Origin: CALLPQ01 sp039819545
GTDB taxonomy: Bacteria > Pseudomonadota > Alphaproteobacteria > Caulobacterales > Parvularculaceae
Length of the DNA stretch: 64,000 bases
NCBI GenBank assembly: GCA_039819545.1
Contig: JBCBRS010000006.1
Span: 70,243 to 134,242 of the forward strand
Direction of reading: 5' to 3'
Shown here: one piece after another, positions 1 to 8,167 of the stretch
Layout of the letters: every line of letters begins with the position of its first letter
Numbering within the stretch: position 1 is the first letter of the stretch
Translations under genes and position numbers: made by a program
Notes under the pieces: model-generated
The model's input: the letters and a program-made list of their open reading frames with translations, nothing else
Databases searched by the model: none
Told to the model about the DNA's origin: nothing

Positions 1-1
1 C

Positions 2-601
2 ACCAGCACTGACGCAACGCTACGCATCGTGCGCCAGACCATGGCAAAAACCCCGGCGCCGGTGAGCCTGACCACGCCGGCCGGCGAGACCCAAACGGTG
101 ACCCTTGCTCCCACGGGCACTGGCCAATTCGAGGCCGTGCTGACCGACATGGTGCCGGGTCTTTACCGGGCGCAGGCCGATGATCTTTTTGCCATCGGCG
201 CCGTGGGGCTCGCCGCGGCGCCGGAGTTTGCGGATGTGGTCAGCGACCGGCGCAAGCTTGCCCCCGTGGCGGCTCAAACCGGCGGCGGGCTCTATAATGC
301 GCGGCGAGAAACCGATGCACCGCGCGTGCCAACTATCCGCCGTCTCCAACAAAAGGCAGCAACAGGTGTCTCGGCGCTCACTACTGGAACCGCTGAGGGC
401 AGCCTCCCCGGCCGGTCAAGACCGGTCTCGCGGTCCGCCTCTGGACCGGGCTGGGCAGGGATTTTGTCGAACAAGGCAAGCGACGTACGTGGCCGCCGGT
501 CCGGCCCGCTGATCCCGCCTTTTGCCTGGCTCGGCCTTATCGGTTTATGCCTGATCCTTGCCTGGGCGTTGGAAAGCCGTTCGCCCACGGAGCAATCGTA
601 A
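2..601 (+). CDS. C-terminal end of a large membrane protein of the DUF4159/glutamine-amidotransferase-like neighbourhood (partial)
   Basis: The reading frame is open from base 2, so the true start lies outside the window and only about 199 residues are seen. The visible part reads as an extracytoplasmic domain (GLYRAQADDLFAIGAVG, then PEFADVVSDRRKLAPVAAQTGGG), followed by a Pro/Ser-rich stretch and one C-terminal membrane helix (LIPPFAWLGLIGLCLILAWAL). This resembles, from memory of the family, the C-terminus of long proteins found beside MoxR, DUF58 and DUF4159 genes in alphaproteobacteria. The family link is inference; the truncation and the anchor are seen. Confidence 0.55.
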   Translation, partial: TSTDATLRIVRQTMAKTPAPVSLTTPAGETQTVTLAPTGTGQFEAVLTDMVPGLYRAQADDLFAIGAVGLAAAPEFADVVSDRRKLAPVAAQTGGGLYNARRETDAPRVPTIRRLQQKAATGVSALTTGTAEGSLPGRSRPVSRSASGPGWAGILSNKASDVRGRRSGPLIPPFAWLGLIGLCLILAWALESRSPTEQS

Positions 602-756
602 ATCTGCGTTGAGGCGAACCGTACCGTACCGTAACGGGGTTGCATTTGATGAAAAATTGCGCCCGCAAAAACCGCCCCTGTTAACCAATTGCATTAACGT
701 CGATGCAAATCTCCTACCTTAAAAATACCCATTCAAGACCCTGTGCGGAGACAAAT

Positions 757-1497
757 ATGGTTTTTCCGAAGCGAAAACCTTCCCCCAAAAAAGCCAGCGC
801 ACTAGCGCGCGCCAAATCTGAAGAAAAGCGCGGCTCTTTTTTCAAGCGCAAGACCGTTGAGGAGCCTGTGGTGGCGCCGGAAACGCTGGCCGTGGGTCTA
901 AGCCGCGCCCTGCGTACCGCCAATATGCCCCGCAAGGCCCAAGAAGACGCCGTGCAGGATACAGAGAAAGTCCGCAACGCGCTGGTCGTCATTGAGGCCA
1001 TTCTCTACGCTATGGATCAGGCCCGCGAGATTATTACGCACTGCACAGAGATTATCGATTCCGCGAACCTCACCGATGATCTGGGCGGGCGCGCCATGCT
1101 AGCGGAAAAATATGATGAGCTGCGCCTGTCCATCGATAAGCTGGCCGAAGCCGATGACGATCTGGTCACCGATTTGACCAGCAGGCCCGGCGCGACGCTT
1201 GATCTGGAGCTCACCGGTCGGGCGCGCTATTCCATTGCCGGCTTTTGTCTTGGTACAGACGACCATGCCCTGAACCTGCCGCCGCCCCTCACCGCGTTTG
1301 CCGACGATGACGAGATTGAACACACGCATCTTGCCCTCGACCACGCCGCAAGCCGCGTGACCCGCGCCACGGCCTCCTATTGCCGTGATGCAAAATTCCT
1401 GATGGCCTGTATCGGCGATCTCAACAGGAAGCTCGCCAGTTTCGGGATCGATACCCTCGCACCGATCGCCCAAACGCAGCAAACAGCCGCCGAATAG
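757..1497 (+). CDS. hypothetical protein, alpha-helical, 246 aa
   Basis: No family recognised. ATG at 757 is preferred to an in-frame ATG at 703 because GCGGAG lies 6-7 bases before it. The first ~30 residues are very basic (KRKPSPKKAS, then EEKRGSFFKRKT). The rest is acidic and mostly helical, with no signal peptide or membrane helix, so a cytoplasmic protein is likely. It stands alone, in the same direction as its neighbours. Function is unknown. Confidence 0.6.
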   Translation: MVFPKRKPSPKKASALARAKSEEKRGSFFKRKTVEEPVVAPETLAVGLSRALRTANMPRKAQEDAVQDTEKVRNALVVIEAILYAMDQAREIITHCTEIIDSANLTDDLGGRAMLAEKYDELRLSIDKLAEADDDLVTDLTSRPGATLDLELTGRARYSIAGFCLGTDDHALNLPPPLTAFADDDEIEHTHLALDHAASRVTRATASYCRDAKFLMACIGDLNRKLASFGIDTLAPIAQTQQTAAE

Positions 1498-1592
1498 GCC
1501 TCGCCCTCTCTTGAGTCGTGTGATCACCACAACTTGATTTGCCCTTTGTGTCAGATCGGGATAGCTTTTCTCAAGCTGTTAAGGAGGGTTTC

Positions 1593-2213
1593 ATGGTGTT
1601 TCTTGATCGTGGTCAGCGTCTGTTTGCGCGTACAGTGCTGATGGCAGGGTTTTTTCTTGCGCTCGCGCTGGCCCCCGCAGCGCAAGCGCAGCGTTTCGAT
1701 TCCATTGAGGAAAGCGGCGCGAAAACCAAACCCTTCGCCGATTATGACGCGGTTTATGTGGCCCCCGTTGAAATCATGATCCCGGAAGGGCGGCGCCGCC
1801 TTATCCGCTCGCGCGGAAATGAAGATCGCGGCGTTTCGCAGCGTGATCAGGCGTTCAAAGCCGATGATTTTTATCAGGACCTCGTCTTACGCCTCCAGCG
1901 TGACTTCGAGATTGTGGATGCGGCGGGCCCAGGCGTCCTCACCGTGGCGGCCACGGTGACAGAACTTCAGTCCTCCCGCCCCACGCAGGAAGATCTGGGC
2001 CGGGCCGTAGGGCTCAGCCCCAATAGTCTGTATGCGGGCAGCGCCGCCGCGACAATCATCATATCGGAGAATGACACGATTCTAGCCACGCTGTCGGATC
2101 GATATAGCGGTAATCTAAATGACGGCTTTCCGCGCGTAGGCATCTGGTCAGATGTAGACCGCGCCTTCTCCCGCTGGGCCCGCAACCTCAATCGCTATCT
2201 GACCCGCAATTAA
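1593..2213 (+). CDS. exported protein of unknown function, 206 aa
   Basis: ATG at 1593 follows a strong ribosome site (AAGGAGGG, 4-5 bases upstream), which rules out the longer frame from 1539. The N-terminus is a signal peptide: positively charged start, hydrophobic core VLMAGFFLALALAPAAQA, AQA cleavage near residue 33. The mature part has the pattern of small periplasmic proteins with a beta core (YDAVYVAPVEI, GVLTVAATVTEL, SAAATIIISE) and an IWSDVDRAFSRWA helix near the end, reminiscent of DUF3313-type proteins; that comparison is weak. There is no lipobox. The gene is followed directly by the tandem repeat array. Confidence 0.65.
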   Translation: MVFLDRGQRLFARTVLMAGFFLALALAPAAQAQRFDSIEESGAKTKPFADYDAVYVAPVEIMIPEGRRRLIRSRGNEDRGVSQRDQAFKADDFYQDLVLRLQRDFEIVDAAGPGVLTVAATVTELQSSRPTQEDLGRAVGLSPNSLYAGSAAATIIISENDTILATLSDRYSGNLNDGFPRVGIWSDVDRAFSRWARNLNRYLTRN

Positions 2214-2224
2214 CGCGTTGGACC

Positions 2225-2670
2225 TGTTGTCCCGGGCAAGCGCAGCGCAAACTCGGGAAATATTGCTACATTCTCCGTACCCCAATTACGAGACCCCGGA
2301 TCAAGTCCGGGGATACGATCCATGTGTCTAAGCTTTAAACCGCATTCCCGGGCAAGCAAAGCGCAGACCCAGGATCTGTTGGCATATTCTCCGTACCCCA
2401 ATTGAAAGACCCCGGATCAAGTCCGGGGATACGGTATATGTGTCTAAGCTTGATGCCGTATTCCCGGGCAAGCGTAGCGCAGACCCGGGACCTGCTGCCA
2501 CATCCTCCGTACCCCAATTGCGAGACCCCGGATCAAGTCCGTGGATACGGTATATGTGTCTAAGCTTTACACCGTATTCCCGGGCAAGCGCAGCGCAGAC
2601 CCGGGAACTGCTTCCACATTCTCCGTAACCAAATTACCAGACCCCAGATCAAGTCCGGGGATACTGATAT
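2225..2670. repeat. tandem array of four bipartite palindromic repeats, 116-bp period
   Basis: The CCCGGG (or near-identical) core of the left arm starts at 2231, 2347, 2463 and 2579, so the period is exactly 116 bp three times. Each unit holds two hairpins: left arm TCCCGGG...CCCGGGA around a loop containing GCAAGCGCAGCGCAGA, and right arm CCCCGGA-TCAAG-TCCGGGG. Between them runs a conserved linker ending CTCCGTACCCCAATT; after the right arm comes ATACGGTATATGTGTCTAAGC. The last unit has a changed right arm (CCCCAGA). Related units lie at 3111-3358 and 63541-63850. This resembles dispersed palindromic elements of alphaproteobacteria; no protein needs to be read from it. Confidence 0.9.
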
Positions 2671-2675
2671 TTTTA

Positions 2676-2693
2676 CGGGGATAGTTATCCCCG
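2676..2693. promoter_or_regulatory. perfect 18-bp palindrome upstream of an ORF
   Basis: CGGGGATA-GT-TATCCCCG is a perfect 8-bp inverted repeat with a two-base centre, lying 18-30 bases before the two possible ATG starts (2711, 2723) of the next ORF and just after the repeat array. It could be an operator or a short hairpin; CGGGGATA also matches the end of the repeat's right arm, so it may be derived from a repeat end. Confidence 0.4.
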
Positions 2694-2710
2694 CCCGCCT
2701 CATCGCGGCT

Positions 2711-3529
2711 ATGCTGCCGCCCATGAAAAACTCAAGCCCCCTCTTTGACATAGACGATAGCCTCGAAGCCATCTTGCGCTTTGCGGATCATTGCATGGAC
2801 CTCAGCGAAACCTTGCATCGCCGGATCATGCGGCTTGATTTTCTAAAGAACGATCTTGGCTTTGTTCTCTCACTGGCCTTTATGCGGCTGTTTGTGATTT
2901 CCAGCCGGCTCCTCGATTATGCGAGCCACCCTGTGCCCTATCGTCCGCGTGCGCAACGTGCCTCACGGGCGGGAGAATATCGCAATTGCGAGCGGTCGCT
3001 CGCCGCACGGCTTGATGATCCGTTTGGTATTCTGGCCCAAGTCAATATGCTGGCTGTAAAGGGACGGCATATGATCCGCCGCGATCAGGCTGCGCGGTTT
3101 GGTCCGCAAAAAACCGTATTCCCGGGCAAGCGCAGCGCTGGCCCGGGATCTGTGCATATATCCTCCGTACCTAAATTACCAGACCCCGGATCAAGTCCGG
3201 GGATACGGGGAGGGGTTGCCAAGTCAGGAGCCGTGGCTACGGAATGCGTCTCGAGGGTAAAGGCCGTATTCCCGGGCAAGCAAAGCGCAGACCCGGGAAC
3301 TGTTGATGCATTCTCCGTACCCCAATTACCAGACCCCGGATCAAGTCCGGGGATACGCAGAGGGGTTGCCAAAGTCAGGCTTGGGGATACGGCGTATCCT
3401 TCCAAATTAGGGTCAGTATTTCAGGGCGCAGCCCCCGACCCTGTTTGTGCAGCCCGCACGCCAACCGGCTCTAAATCGCCAGCAGACAACTCTCCCCATT
3501 TGACGGGCGGGCAATCTCCACCTCGGTGA
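2711..3529 (+). CDS. hypothetical protein whose C-terminal half is made of translated palindromic repeats
   Basis: Start is uncertain (ATG 2711 or 2723; neither has a good ribosome site). Residues 1-133 look like an ordinary helical protein (DSLEAILRFADHCMDLSETLHRR, then FVLSLAFMRLFVISSRLLDY) of no recognised family. From about base 3111 the frame runs through two repeat units, giving FPGKRSAGPG...LPDPGSSPGI and FPGKQSADPG...LPDPGSSPGI. The units are 150 bp apart, so both are read in the same frame. The stop at 3529 lies inside the 3' end of the convergent queD gene, which suggests the tail is run-on after repeat insertion. It may be a degenerate gene. Confidence 0.4.
   Translation: MLPPMKNSSPLFDIDDSLEAILRFADHCMDLSETLHRRIMRLDFLKNDLGFVLSLAFMRLFVISSRLLDYASHPVPYRPRAQRASRAGEYRNCERSLAARLDDPFGILAQVNMLAVKGRHMIRRDQAARFGPQKTVFPGKRSAGPGSVHISSVPKLPDPGSSPGIRGGVAKSGAVATECVSRVKAVFPGKQSADPGTVDAFSVPQLPDPGSSPGIRRGVAKVRLGDTAYPSKLGSVFQGAAPDPVCAARTPTGSKSPADNSPHLTGGQSPPR
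3111..3358. repeat. two further palindromic repeat units inside the ORF
   Basis: Left-arm cores start at 3121 and 3271 (150 bp apart); the right arms (ACCCCGGATCAAGTCCGGGG) start near 3182 and 3335. They are the same bipartite element as at 2225-2670, with the linker CTCCGTACC. The DNA between the two units is not part of the repeat, so these are separate insertions or a diverged tandem pair. Confidence 0.85.
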
Positions 3530-3839
3530 GGCCGGGCAGGCGGGGGGTTAGGGCATCGGCGACCCACTGGCAGATATTCTCCAGCGTCGGCACAGCCAGG
3601 CCCTCAATTTCATTGAGGAAATGATGATCAAGCTGCGCGCGCACCGTGCCTAGCGCCGCCGTGACCTCTTCAAAATCCTGAACCCAGCCGGTCTCACCGT
3701 CTGGCTCGCCATCAATGGTGATGGTTAGCGTAAAAGAATGGCCGTGGATACGCTTGTAGCGATGATCCTTCGGACCGCCCGGCAAGGCATCAGGCAAATA
3801 ATGTGCCGCATCAAATGTCACGGATTTCCTGATCCGCAT
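3471..3839 (-). CDS. queD: 6-carboxytetrahydropterin synthase family protein (QueD-like), catalytic Cys replaced
   Basis: QueD converts dihydroneopterin triphosphate to 6-carboxytetrahydropterin in queuosine (preQ0) synthesis. The 122-aa length and zinc-site histidines fit: FDAAH near residue 13 and HGHSF near residue 34, plus the DFEEV and LDHHFLNE motifs. Start 3839 is chosen because GAGGAG stands before it; a longer frame begins at 3878. In classical QueD a catalytic Cys sits four residues before HGH (C-x3-HGH); here that residue is Tyr (Y-KRI-HGH), and a Cys occurs instead near the C-terminus (NGESCLL). It lies 113 bp downstream of queE and probably belongs to the same operon. Confidence 0.85.
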   Translation of the reverse strand: MRIRKSVTFDAAHYLPDALPGGPKDHRYKRIHGHSFTLTITIDGEPDGETGWVQDFEEVTAALGTVRAQLDHHFLNEIEGLAVPTLENICQWVADALTPRLPGLTEVEIARPSNGESCLLAI

Positions 3840-3952
3840 GACCAACTCCTCAGCGCAGGTATGGCGCGTCAAATCCACCTTGCGATTACAAAGCGCGGGT
3901 TGTGACCGAAAGCTCTTTCAATTGCAAGACGGGCCGCCGGCGCCTCAGCCGC

Positions 3953-4594
3953 TCATTCGATACCCAACACTTTGTGGGTCTGCACGCTCAACCGCCATTG
4001 CGGATGGGCCCGGCAATAGTCGATACAGGCTTGCGTATTGGCTGCGGTGTCAGGCCCGTCCAGGGGCTGGAGGAAAAAGTGCTCAAAATCCAGACCAGCA
4101 AATTTATCCGGTTGGGCAAGCGGCTGCGGGTAAACAAGTTTTAATTCGTGTCCAGAGGTTTGAATTACCGGCGTATCGGCCTTTGGGCTAACGCAAATCC
4201 AGTCGAGACCGGTGGGCAAGGGCTTTGTGCCATTGGTCTCAATCCCCACCTCAAACCCCGCCCCATGAAGCGTCGTCACCAGATCATCATCCAGTTGCAG
4301 TGCAGGTTCACCGCCCGTGCATACCACATAGGGCGTACCCTGACCACTTGCCACCGCGCGCCACAAACCCTCAATATGCGCAATCAACGCCTCGCGGGCG
4401 AACCGCCCGCCGCCGGGCCCGTCGGTCCCCACAAAATCGGTATCGCAAAAACTGCAGACGGCGCCAGCGCGATCCCGCTCCAGACCGGACCACAGATTGC
4501 ACCCGGCAAAGCGCAGGAAGACCGCCGCCCGGCCGGTTTGCGCGCCCTCCCCCTGGAGCGTGTAATAGGCCTCTTTCACCGCATAGGTTTTCAT
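3953..4594 (-). CDS. queE: 7-carboxy-7-deazaguanine synthase (radical SAM)
   Basis: QueE rearranges 6-carboxytetrahydropterin to 7-carboxy-7-deazaguanine, the second step toward preQ0. The 213-aa protein starts MKTYAVKEAYYTLQGEG at 4594, its ATG overlapping the queC stop by four bases (ATGA). The [4Fe-4S] cysteines have the long-loop arrangement C-x14-C-x2-C (GCNLWSG...AVCSFCDTDF), known for the Burkholderia-type enzyme. CTGGEPALQ and VSPKA motifs follow. A longer frame to 4678 exists but would run into queC. Translational coupling to queC is likely. Confidence 0.95.
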   Translation of the reverse strand: MKTYAVKEAYYTLQGEGAQTGRAAVFLRFAGCNLWSGLERDRAGAVCSFCDTDFVGTDGPGGGRFAREALIAHIEGLWRAVASGQGTPYVVCTGGEPALQLDDDLVTTLHGAGFEVGIETNGTKPLPTGLDWICVSPKADTPVIQTSGHELKLVYPQPLAQPDKFAGLDFEHFFLQPLDGPDTAANTQACIDYCRAHPQWRLSVQTHKVLGIE

Positions 4595-5304
4595 GAGTGC
4601 CCTCGCTCTGCCACAAACGCCTCCCACCCGGCACGCCGCAATGCGCAAGCCGGGCAGGTGCCACAGCCATAGCCCCACGCATGCAACGCATCACGCACGC
4701 CGAGGTAACAAGTATGGGTTTCCACGCGGATCATCTCCACCACCGGTTCACCGCCAAGGTCCGCTGCCAGCTGCCAGCTTTGCGCCTTGGTCAAATCCAT
4801 GAGCGGGGTGGCCAGCGTGATGTCCATGGCCATACCGGCGCGGATCGCCTCCATCTGATAATCCAGCGTTGCTTGCCGACAATCGGGGTACCCGGAGTAA
4901 TCGGTTTGGCACATGCCGCCCACCAACACATCCGCCCCCCGGCGATGGGCAAGCGCGGCGGCCATCACCAGAAACATCAGGTTGCGCCCGGGCACAAACG
5001 TGTTGGGCAGGCCATTATCCTGCATGGCAATGGCCCGGTCACGCGTCATGGCCGTGTCACCAATGGCGCCAAGCGCGGCAAGATCAATCAGATGATCGTC
5101 CCCCAGGACGTCCCCCGCCTCGTCACGGGCACCGAACCAGGCGCGTACCGATTGGCGCGCGGTCAGCTCCACATCATGGCGCTGGCCATAATCAAAGCCC
5201 ACCGTCTCCACGCGGCCATAGCGCGCCAATGCCCAGGCCAGACAGATGGCGGAGTCCTGACCACCGGAAAGAAGCACAAGGGCAGAGGATGTGTTCGCAT
5301 TCAT
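4591..5304 (-). CDS. queC: 7-cyano-7-deazaguanine synthase
   Basis: QueC converts 7-carboxy-7-deazaguanine, ammonia and ATP to preQ0. The 237-aa protein has the N-type ATP pyrophosphatase loop SGGQDSAICL near residue 13 and a C-terminal zinc-binding set of cysteines (CYLG, then CGTCPAC). MNANTSSALVLLSGG at 5304 is preferred over the 26-residue longer frame, which is low-complexity and gives no family sequence. It is first in the queC-queE-queD operon, divergent from the gene at 5462. Confidence 0.95.
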   Translation of the reverse strand: MNANTSSALVLLSGGQDSAICLAWALARYGRVETVGFDYGQRHDVELTARQSVRAWFGARDEAGDVLGDDHLIDLAALGAIGDTAMTRDRAIAMQDNGLPNTFVPGRNLMFLVMAAALAHRRGADVLVGGMCQTDYSGYPDCRQATLDYQMEAIRAGMAMDITLATPLMDLTKAQSWQLAADLGGEPVVEMIRVETHTCYLGVRDALHAWGYGCGTCPACALRRAGWEAFVAERGHS

Positions 5305-5461
5305 AGGGGCGGTTCTAGCCTTCCCCGCGCGGCGGTTCAAAGGGGGCAAAGCGCGCGCCGCACCGCCAGCCTCTGCCGCCAATCGAACGGACCCCTTGTT
5401 GCCTCACAATTGCCCTCCTCGCGACGTGAAGTACAAGCAATAAACGGCGGAGGAGCCCCTC

Positions 5462-6316
5462 ATGACCTTGATTAGAAACACGGTCCTGATTTACCTGATC
5501 GGCTTTGCGGCGATCTTTGGTTTGCGTTTCTGGCTGGGCACGAGCGTGCCGACGCCTGCGCCGGCGGCAATCATTGGCGGCTTCGCCCCGCAGGATTTTT
5601 CCAGCGGCAAACGCAATATTATCTCTGGACGGTACAAATCCGCCACCGCCAGCAGCGGCGCCGTGGCCGTTGACCAAAAGTTTGAGCAGATCGCCAATAT
5701 GGCCGCCGCCTCCACCCAGTTTGCGGAAGATGAAGCGCGCATCCGCACCGCTGTCGATGGGTATGAAGGTCTGATCCAGTTTGAACAACGCGCGGGCCTT
5801 GCCGGGCGCCGCACCTTGCAGCTGGCCATCGGGATCGCGCCGGAGGGCTTTGACGCCCTCGTCAGCGACCTGCGCGGCGTTGGCACGCTCACCCGTTTCC
5901 AGATTGATAAGACCGACAAGACCAATGAATATCGCGACCTACAGGCCAAGAAAGTCAGCCTGGAAAAATCCCGCGATAGCCTCCTGGCCCTGAAGGCACG
6001 CGAGGGCAAGATCAACGAGATGATCAACCTCGAAAACCAGATCCTTAATCTCGAACAGCAAATCCAGAATCTCGGCGTCAGCCTCGGCGACTTCGATACG
6101 GAGAATGAATTTTCCACGGTGAAACTCTCCCTCCTCGAAGCGCGCAAAGCCGCCGCCAGCAAACCCCTCAGCACCAAGATCTTCAACGCGGCCCTCTGGA
6201 CTCTAAAATGGTACACCGTCCTGTGGATAAGCCTCGCCGCCGCGCTCGTGGGGGTATTCGTATTTTTGAAGCTGCTCGGCCTGATGGTGAGCGCCGCGCG
6301 GAAGCTGGAGGGGTAG
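5462..6316 (+). CDS. DUF4349 domain membrane protein
   Basis: The 284-aa protein has an N-terminal membrane helix (VLIYLIGFAAIFGLRFWLG), an extracytoplasmic beta/alpha domain with the order typical of DUF4349 (QFEQRAGLAGRRTLQLAIGIAPEGFDALVSDL, then GVGTLTRF), a coiled coil around residues 150-200 (KKVSLEKSRDSLLALK...LENQILNLEQQIQNL), and a C-terminal membrane helix followed by a basic tail. Biochemical role is unknown. ATG 5462 has GGCGGAGGAG upstream. It stands alone between queC and pheS. Confidence 0.8.
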   Translation: MTLIRNTVLIYLIGFAAIFGLRFWLGTSVPTPAPAAIIGGFAPQDFSSGKRNIISGRYKSATASSGAVAVDQKFEQIANMAAASTQFAEDEARIRTAVDGYEGLIQFEQRAGLAGRRTLQLAIGIAPEGFDALVSDLRGVGTLTRFQIDKTDKTNEYRDLQAKKVSLEKSRDSLLALKAREGKINEMINLENQILNLEQQIQNLGVSLGDFDTENEFSTVKLSLLEARKAAASKPLSTKIFNAALWTLKWYTVLWISLAAALVGVFVFLKLLGLMVSAARKLEG

Positions 6317-6476
6317 GCGATTTCGAACACAATACCGGGCTCCTTCTTTCTTCTCCCGTTCACGGGGAAAGTGCACCGCACCGGCGATAGCGGCCCTGAT
6401 TAGGCCTAGTCGCCCCGGCCTGACTGGGCTAAGCACGAACGCGTCAATCACACTAGATATAGCATCCATCACCGCC

Positions 6477-7556
6477 ATGACCGACCTCGAGACCTTAGAA
6501 ACCGACCTCACTGCGCAGATCACCGGCGCCGATACCGAAGGCGCGCTGGACGCTATCCGCGTGGGCGCGCTTGGTAAAAAAGGCACCATCTCGGAGATGA
6601 TGAAGACCCTCGGCAAGGTCCCGCCGGAGGAGCGCAAGACGCTTGGCCCGGCGCTGAATGGGCTGAAGACACGGGTTGCTGCTGCGATTGAGGTGAAGAA
6701 AAATGCGCTGGAGGAGGCCGCGCTCGACGCGCGGCTTGCCACCGAGAAGGTTGATGTCACCCTGCCTGTGGCGCCGGCCCGCCCGGGCAAACTGCACCCC
6801 GTCACACAAGTGATGGAGGAGATGACGGCGATCTTTTCTGCGATGGGATTCGACGTGGCCGAGGGGCCGGACATCGAAGATGACTTTCATAACTTCACGG
6901 CCCTGAACTTCCCCCCGGATCACCCGGCCCGCGAGATGCATGACACGTTCTTTCTGGAACCCGGCGAGGAGGGCGGCGAACGAAAAGTTTTGCGCACCCA
7001 TACCTCCCCGGTACAAATCCGTACCATGATGAGCCAGAAGCCACCGATCCGGATTATCATCCCCGGACGGACTTTTCGGTGTGACTCAGACCAGACGCAC
7101 ACACCCATGTTCCACCAGGTCGAGGGGCTTGTCATCGACCGCGAGGCGCATATGGGCCACCTGAAAGGTACGCTGGAGGCGTTCGTCAAGGCGTTCTTTG
7201 AGGTCGATAATGTAGAGACCCGCTTCCGCCCGCATTTCTTTCCGTTCACGGAACCTTCCGCTGAGATGGATGTGAAATATGAAAGAGTGGGCAATGAAGT
7301 GCGCATCGGTCAGGGCGAACAATGGATGGAGATTTTAGGCTGCGGCATGGTCCACCCGAATGTGCTGCGCAATTGCGGTCTGGACCCGGACGAATATCAG
7401 GGCTTCGCCTGGGGCATGGGCGTCGACCGCCTCGCCATGCTGAAATACGGCATTCCCGACCTGCGCGACTTCTTCGCCGCCGACTTCCGCTGGCTGGAGC
7501 ATTACGGCTTTGACGCCTATGATGCGCCCAATCTGGCGACGGGGTTGAGCCGTTAG
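6477..7556 (+). CDS. pheS: phenylalanine--tRNA ligase alpha subunit
   Basis: This is the catalytic subunit of the (alpha-beta)2 synthetase that charges tRNA-Phe. The 359-aa length is normal. An N-terminal coiled coil (to about residue 90) is followed by the class II core: motif 2 FRCDSDQTHTPMFHQVEG near residue 200 and motif 3 GMGVDRLAMLKYGIPDLR near residue 325. The LRTHTSPVQIR and FRPHFFPFTEPSAE signatures are present. Unusually, pheT does not follow directly: a small membrane protein gene and a Fic gene lie between. Confidence 0.97.
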   Translation: MTDLETLETDLTAQITGADTEGALDAIRVGALGKKGTISEMMKTLGKVPPEERKTLGPALNGLKTRVAAAIEVKKNALEEAALDARLATEKVDVTLPVAPARPGKLHPVTQVMEEMTAIFSAMGFDVAEGPDIEDDFHNFTALNFPPDHPAREMHDTFFLEPGEEGGERKVLRTHTSPVQIRTMMSQKPPIRIIIPGRTFRCDSDQTHTPMFHQVEGLVIDREAHMGHLKGTLEAFVKAFFEVDNVETRFRPHFFPFTEPSAEMDVKYERVGNEVRIGQGEQWMEILGCGMVHPNVLRNCGLDPDEYQGFAWGMGVDRLAMLKYGIPDLRDFFAADFRWLEHYGFDAYDAPNLATGLSR

Positions 7557-7557
7557 T

Positions 7558-7962
7558 TTGGGCGGTAAGGTGCAGATAGATAACGAGCGTGAGTCCGCTG
7601 CGCGCGCCTTTTACTTGCGCCGGGCCGATAGCTATCACTCGGCCTTATTTGTCATCGGCATCTTGCTGGTGGTGCAGGTGACGGCATTCGCTAATCTTGT
7701 GGGCGGCGGCGGCTTGGTTTGTCAGACACAGACCCTGCCCGCGCGCTTGGCTGTCTTTGCGAGCTTATTTTTGTTTTTGGCGGTCTATCACCTGGCCATT
7801 GTCTGGACGGCGCGGATGGAGGCCCATTGGCGCGCGCTTGCGAGGGTGGACGACGGCGCGCTGACCAAGCGGCTGGCGTTCGCAATTATGGCAATCAACG
7901 GCGGAACCGCCGCGATGGCCATGGGTTTGTTCGGCGCGGGAATAGGGTTGCAGGTTTGTTGA
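7558..7962 (+). CDS. small membrane protein of unknown function between pheS and pheT
   Basis: The frame opens one base after the pheS stop with TTG at 7558; an in-frame GTG at 7570 is the other possible start. The product (134 or 130 aa) has a short polar N-terminus and three predicted membrane helices (HSALFVIGILLVVQVTAFANL; LAVFASLFLFLAVYHLAIVW; FAIMAINGGTAAMAMGLFG). No family recognised. Tight spacing suggests co-translation with pheS. Confidence 0.6.
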   Translation: MGGKVQIDNERESAARAFYLRRADSYHSALFVIGILLVVQVTAFANLVGGGGLVCQTQTLPARLAVFASLFLFLAVYHLAIVWTARMEAHWRALARVDDGALTKRLAFAIMAINGGTAAMAMGLFGAGIGLQVC

Positions 7963-8037
7963 GACCGAAGGGAAGGAAGTGGCTTTGGAGGGTATTTCCG
8001 GCTTTGTGCGATGGTTCATAGACGTCAACCGGATTTA

Positions 8038-8065
8038 TCGATCAAATTTCGTCTCTTTTGATCGA
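8038..8065. promoter_or_regulatory. inverted repeat upstream of the Fic gene
   Basis: TCGATCAAA (8038-8046) and TTTGATCGA (8057-8065) form a perfect 9-bp inverted repeat with a 10-base spacer, about 100 bases before the Fic start. The 19-bp half-site spacing fits two helical turns, as for a dimeric DNA-binding protein. The Fic protein itself has a C-terminal winged-helix-like region, so autoregulation is possible. A weak RNA hairpin is the alternative. Confidence 0.4.
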
Positions 8066-8167
8066 CAACTTGGCTAGTCCTCGCTAAACAGGGGCCAAGT
8101 TCCCTCAATAGCGTCCCCAAGGGCACCCTCAGGGGCTCCGATCCAAATAGGAAATACTGGATTCTGA

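Noticed and set aside
681..697. CtrA box TTAA-N7-TTAA before the gene at 757
   Set aside because: The two TTAA are nine bases apart, not seven.
2225..2670. CRISPR array
   Set aside because: Units repeat at a fixed 116 bp, but nearly the whole unit is conserved; there are no variable spacers between short repeats and no cas genes.
3085..3405. minus-strand protein of 106 residues
   Set aside because: It is the other strand of the palindromic repeats.
4597..5475. 292-residue frame opposite queC
   Set aside because: Antisense shadow of a conserved gene in a GC-rich region.
5491..6381. 296-residue minus frame opposite the DUF4349 gene
   Set aside because: Arg/Ser-rich composition of an antisense shadow.
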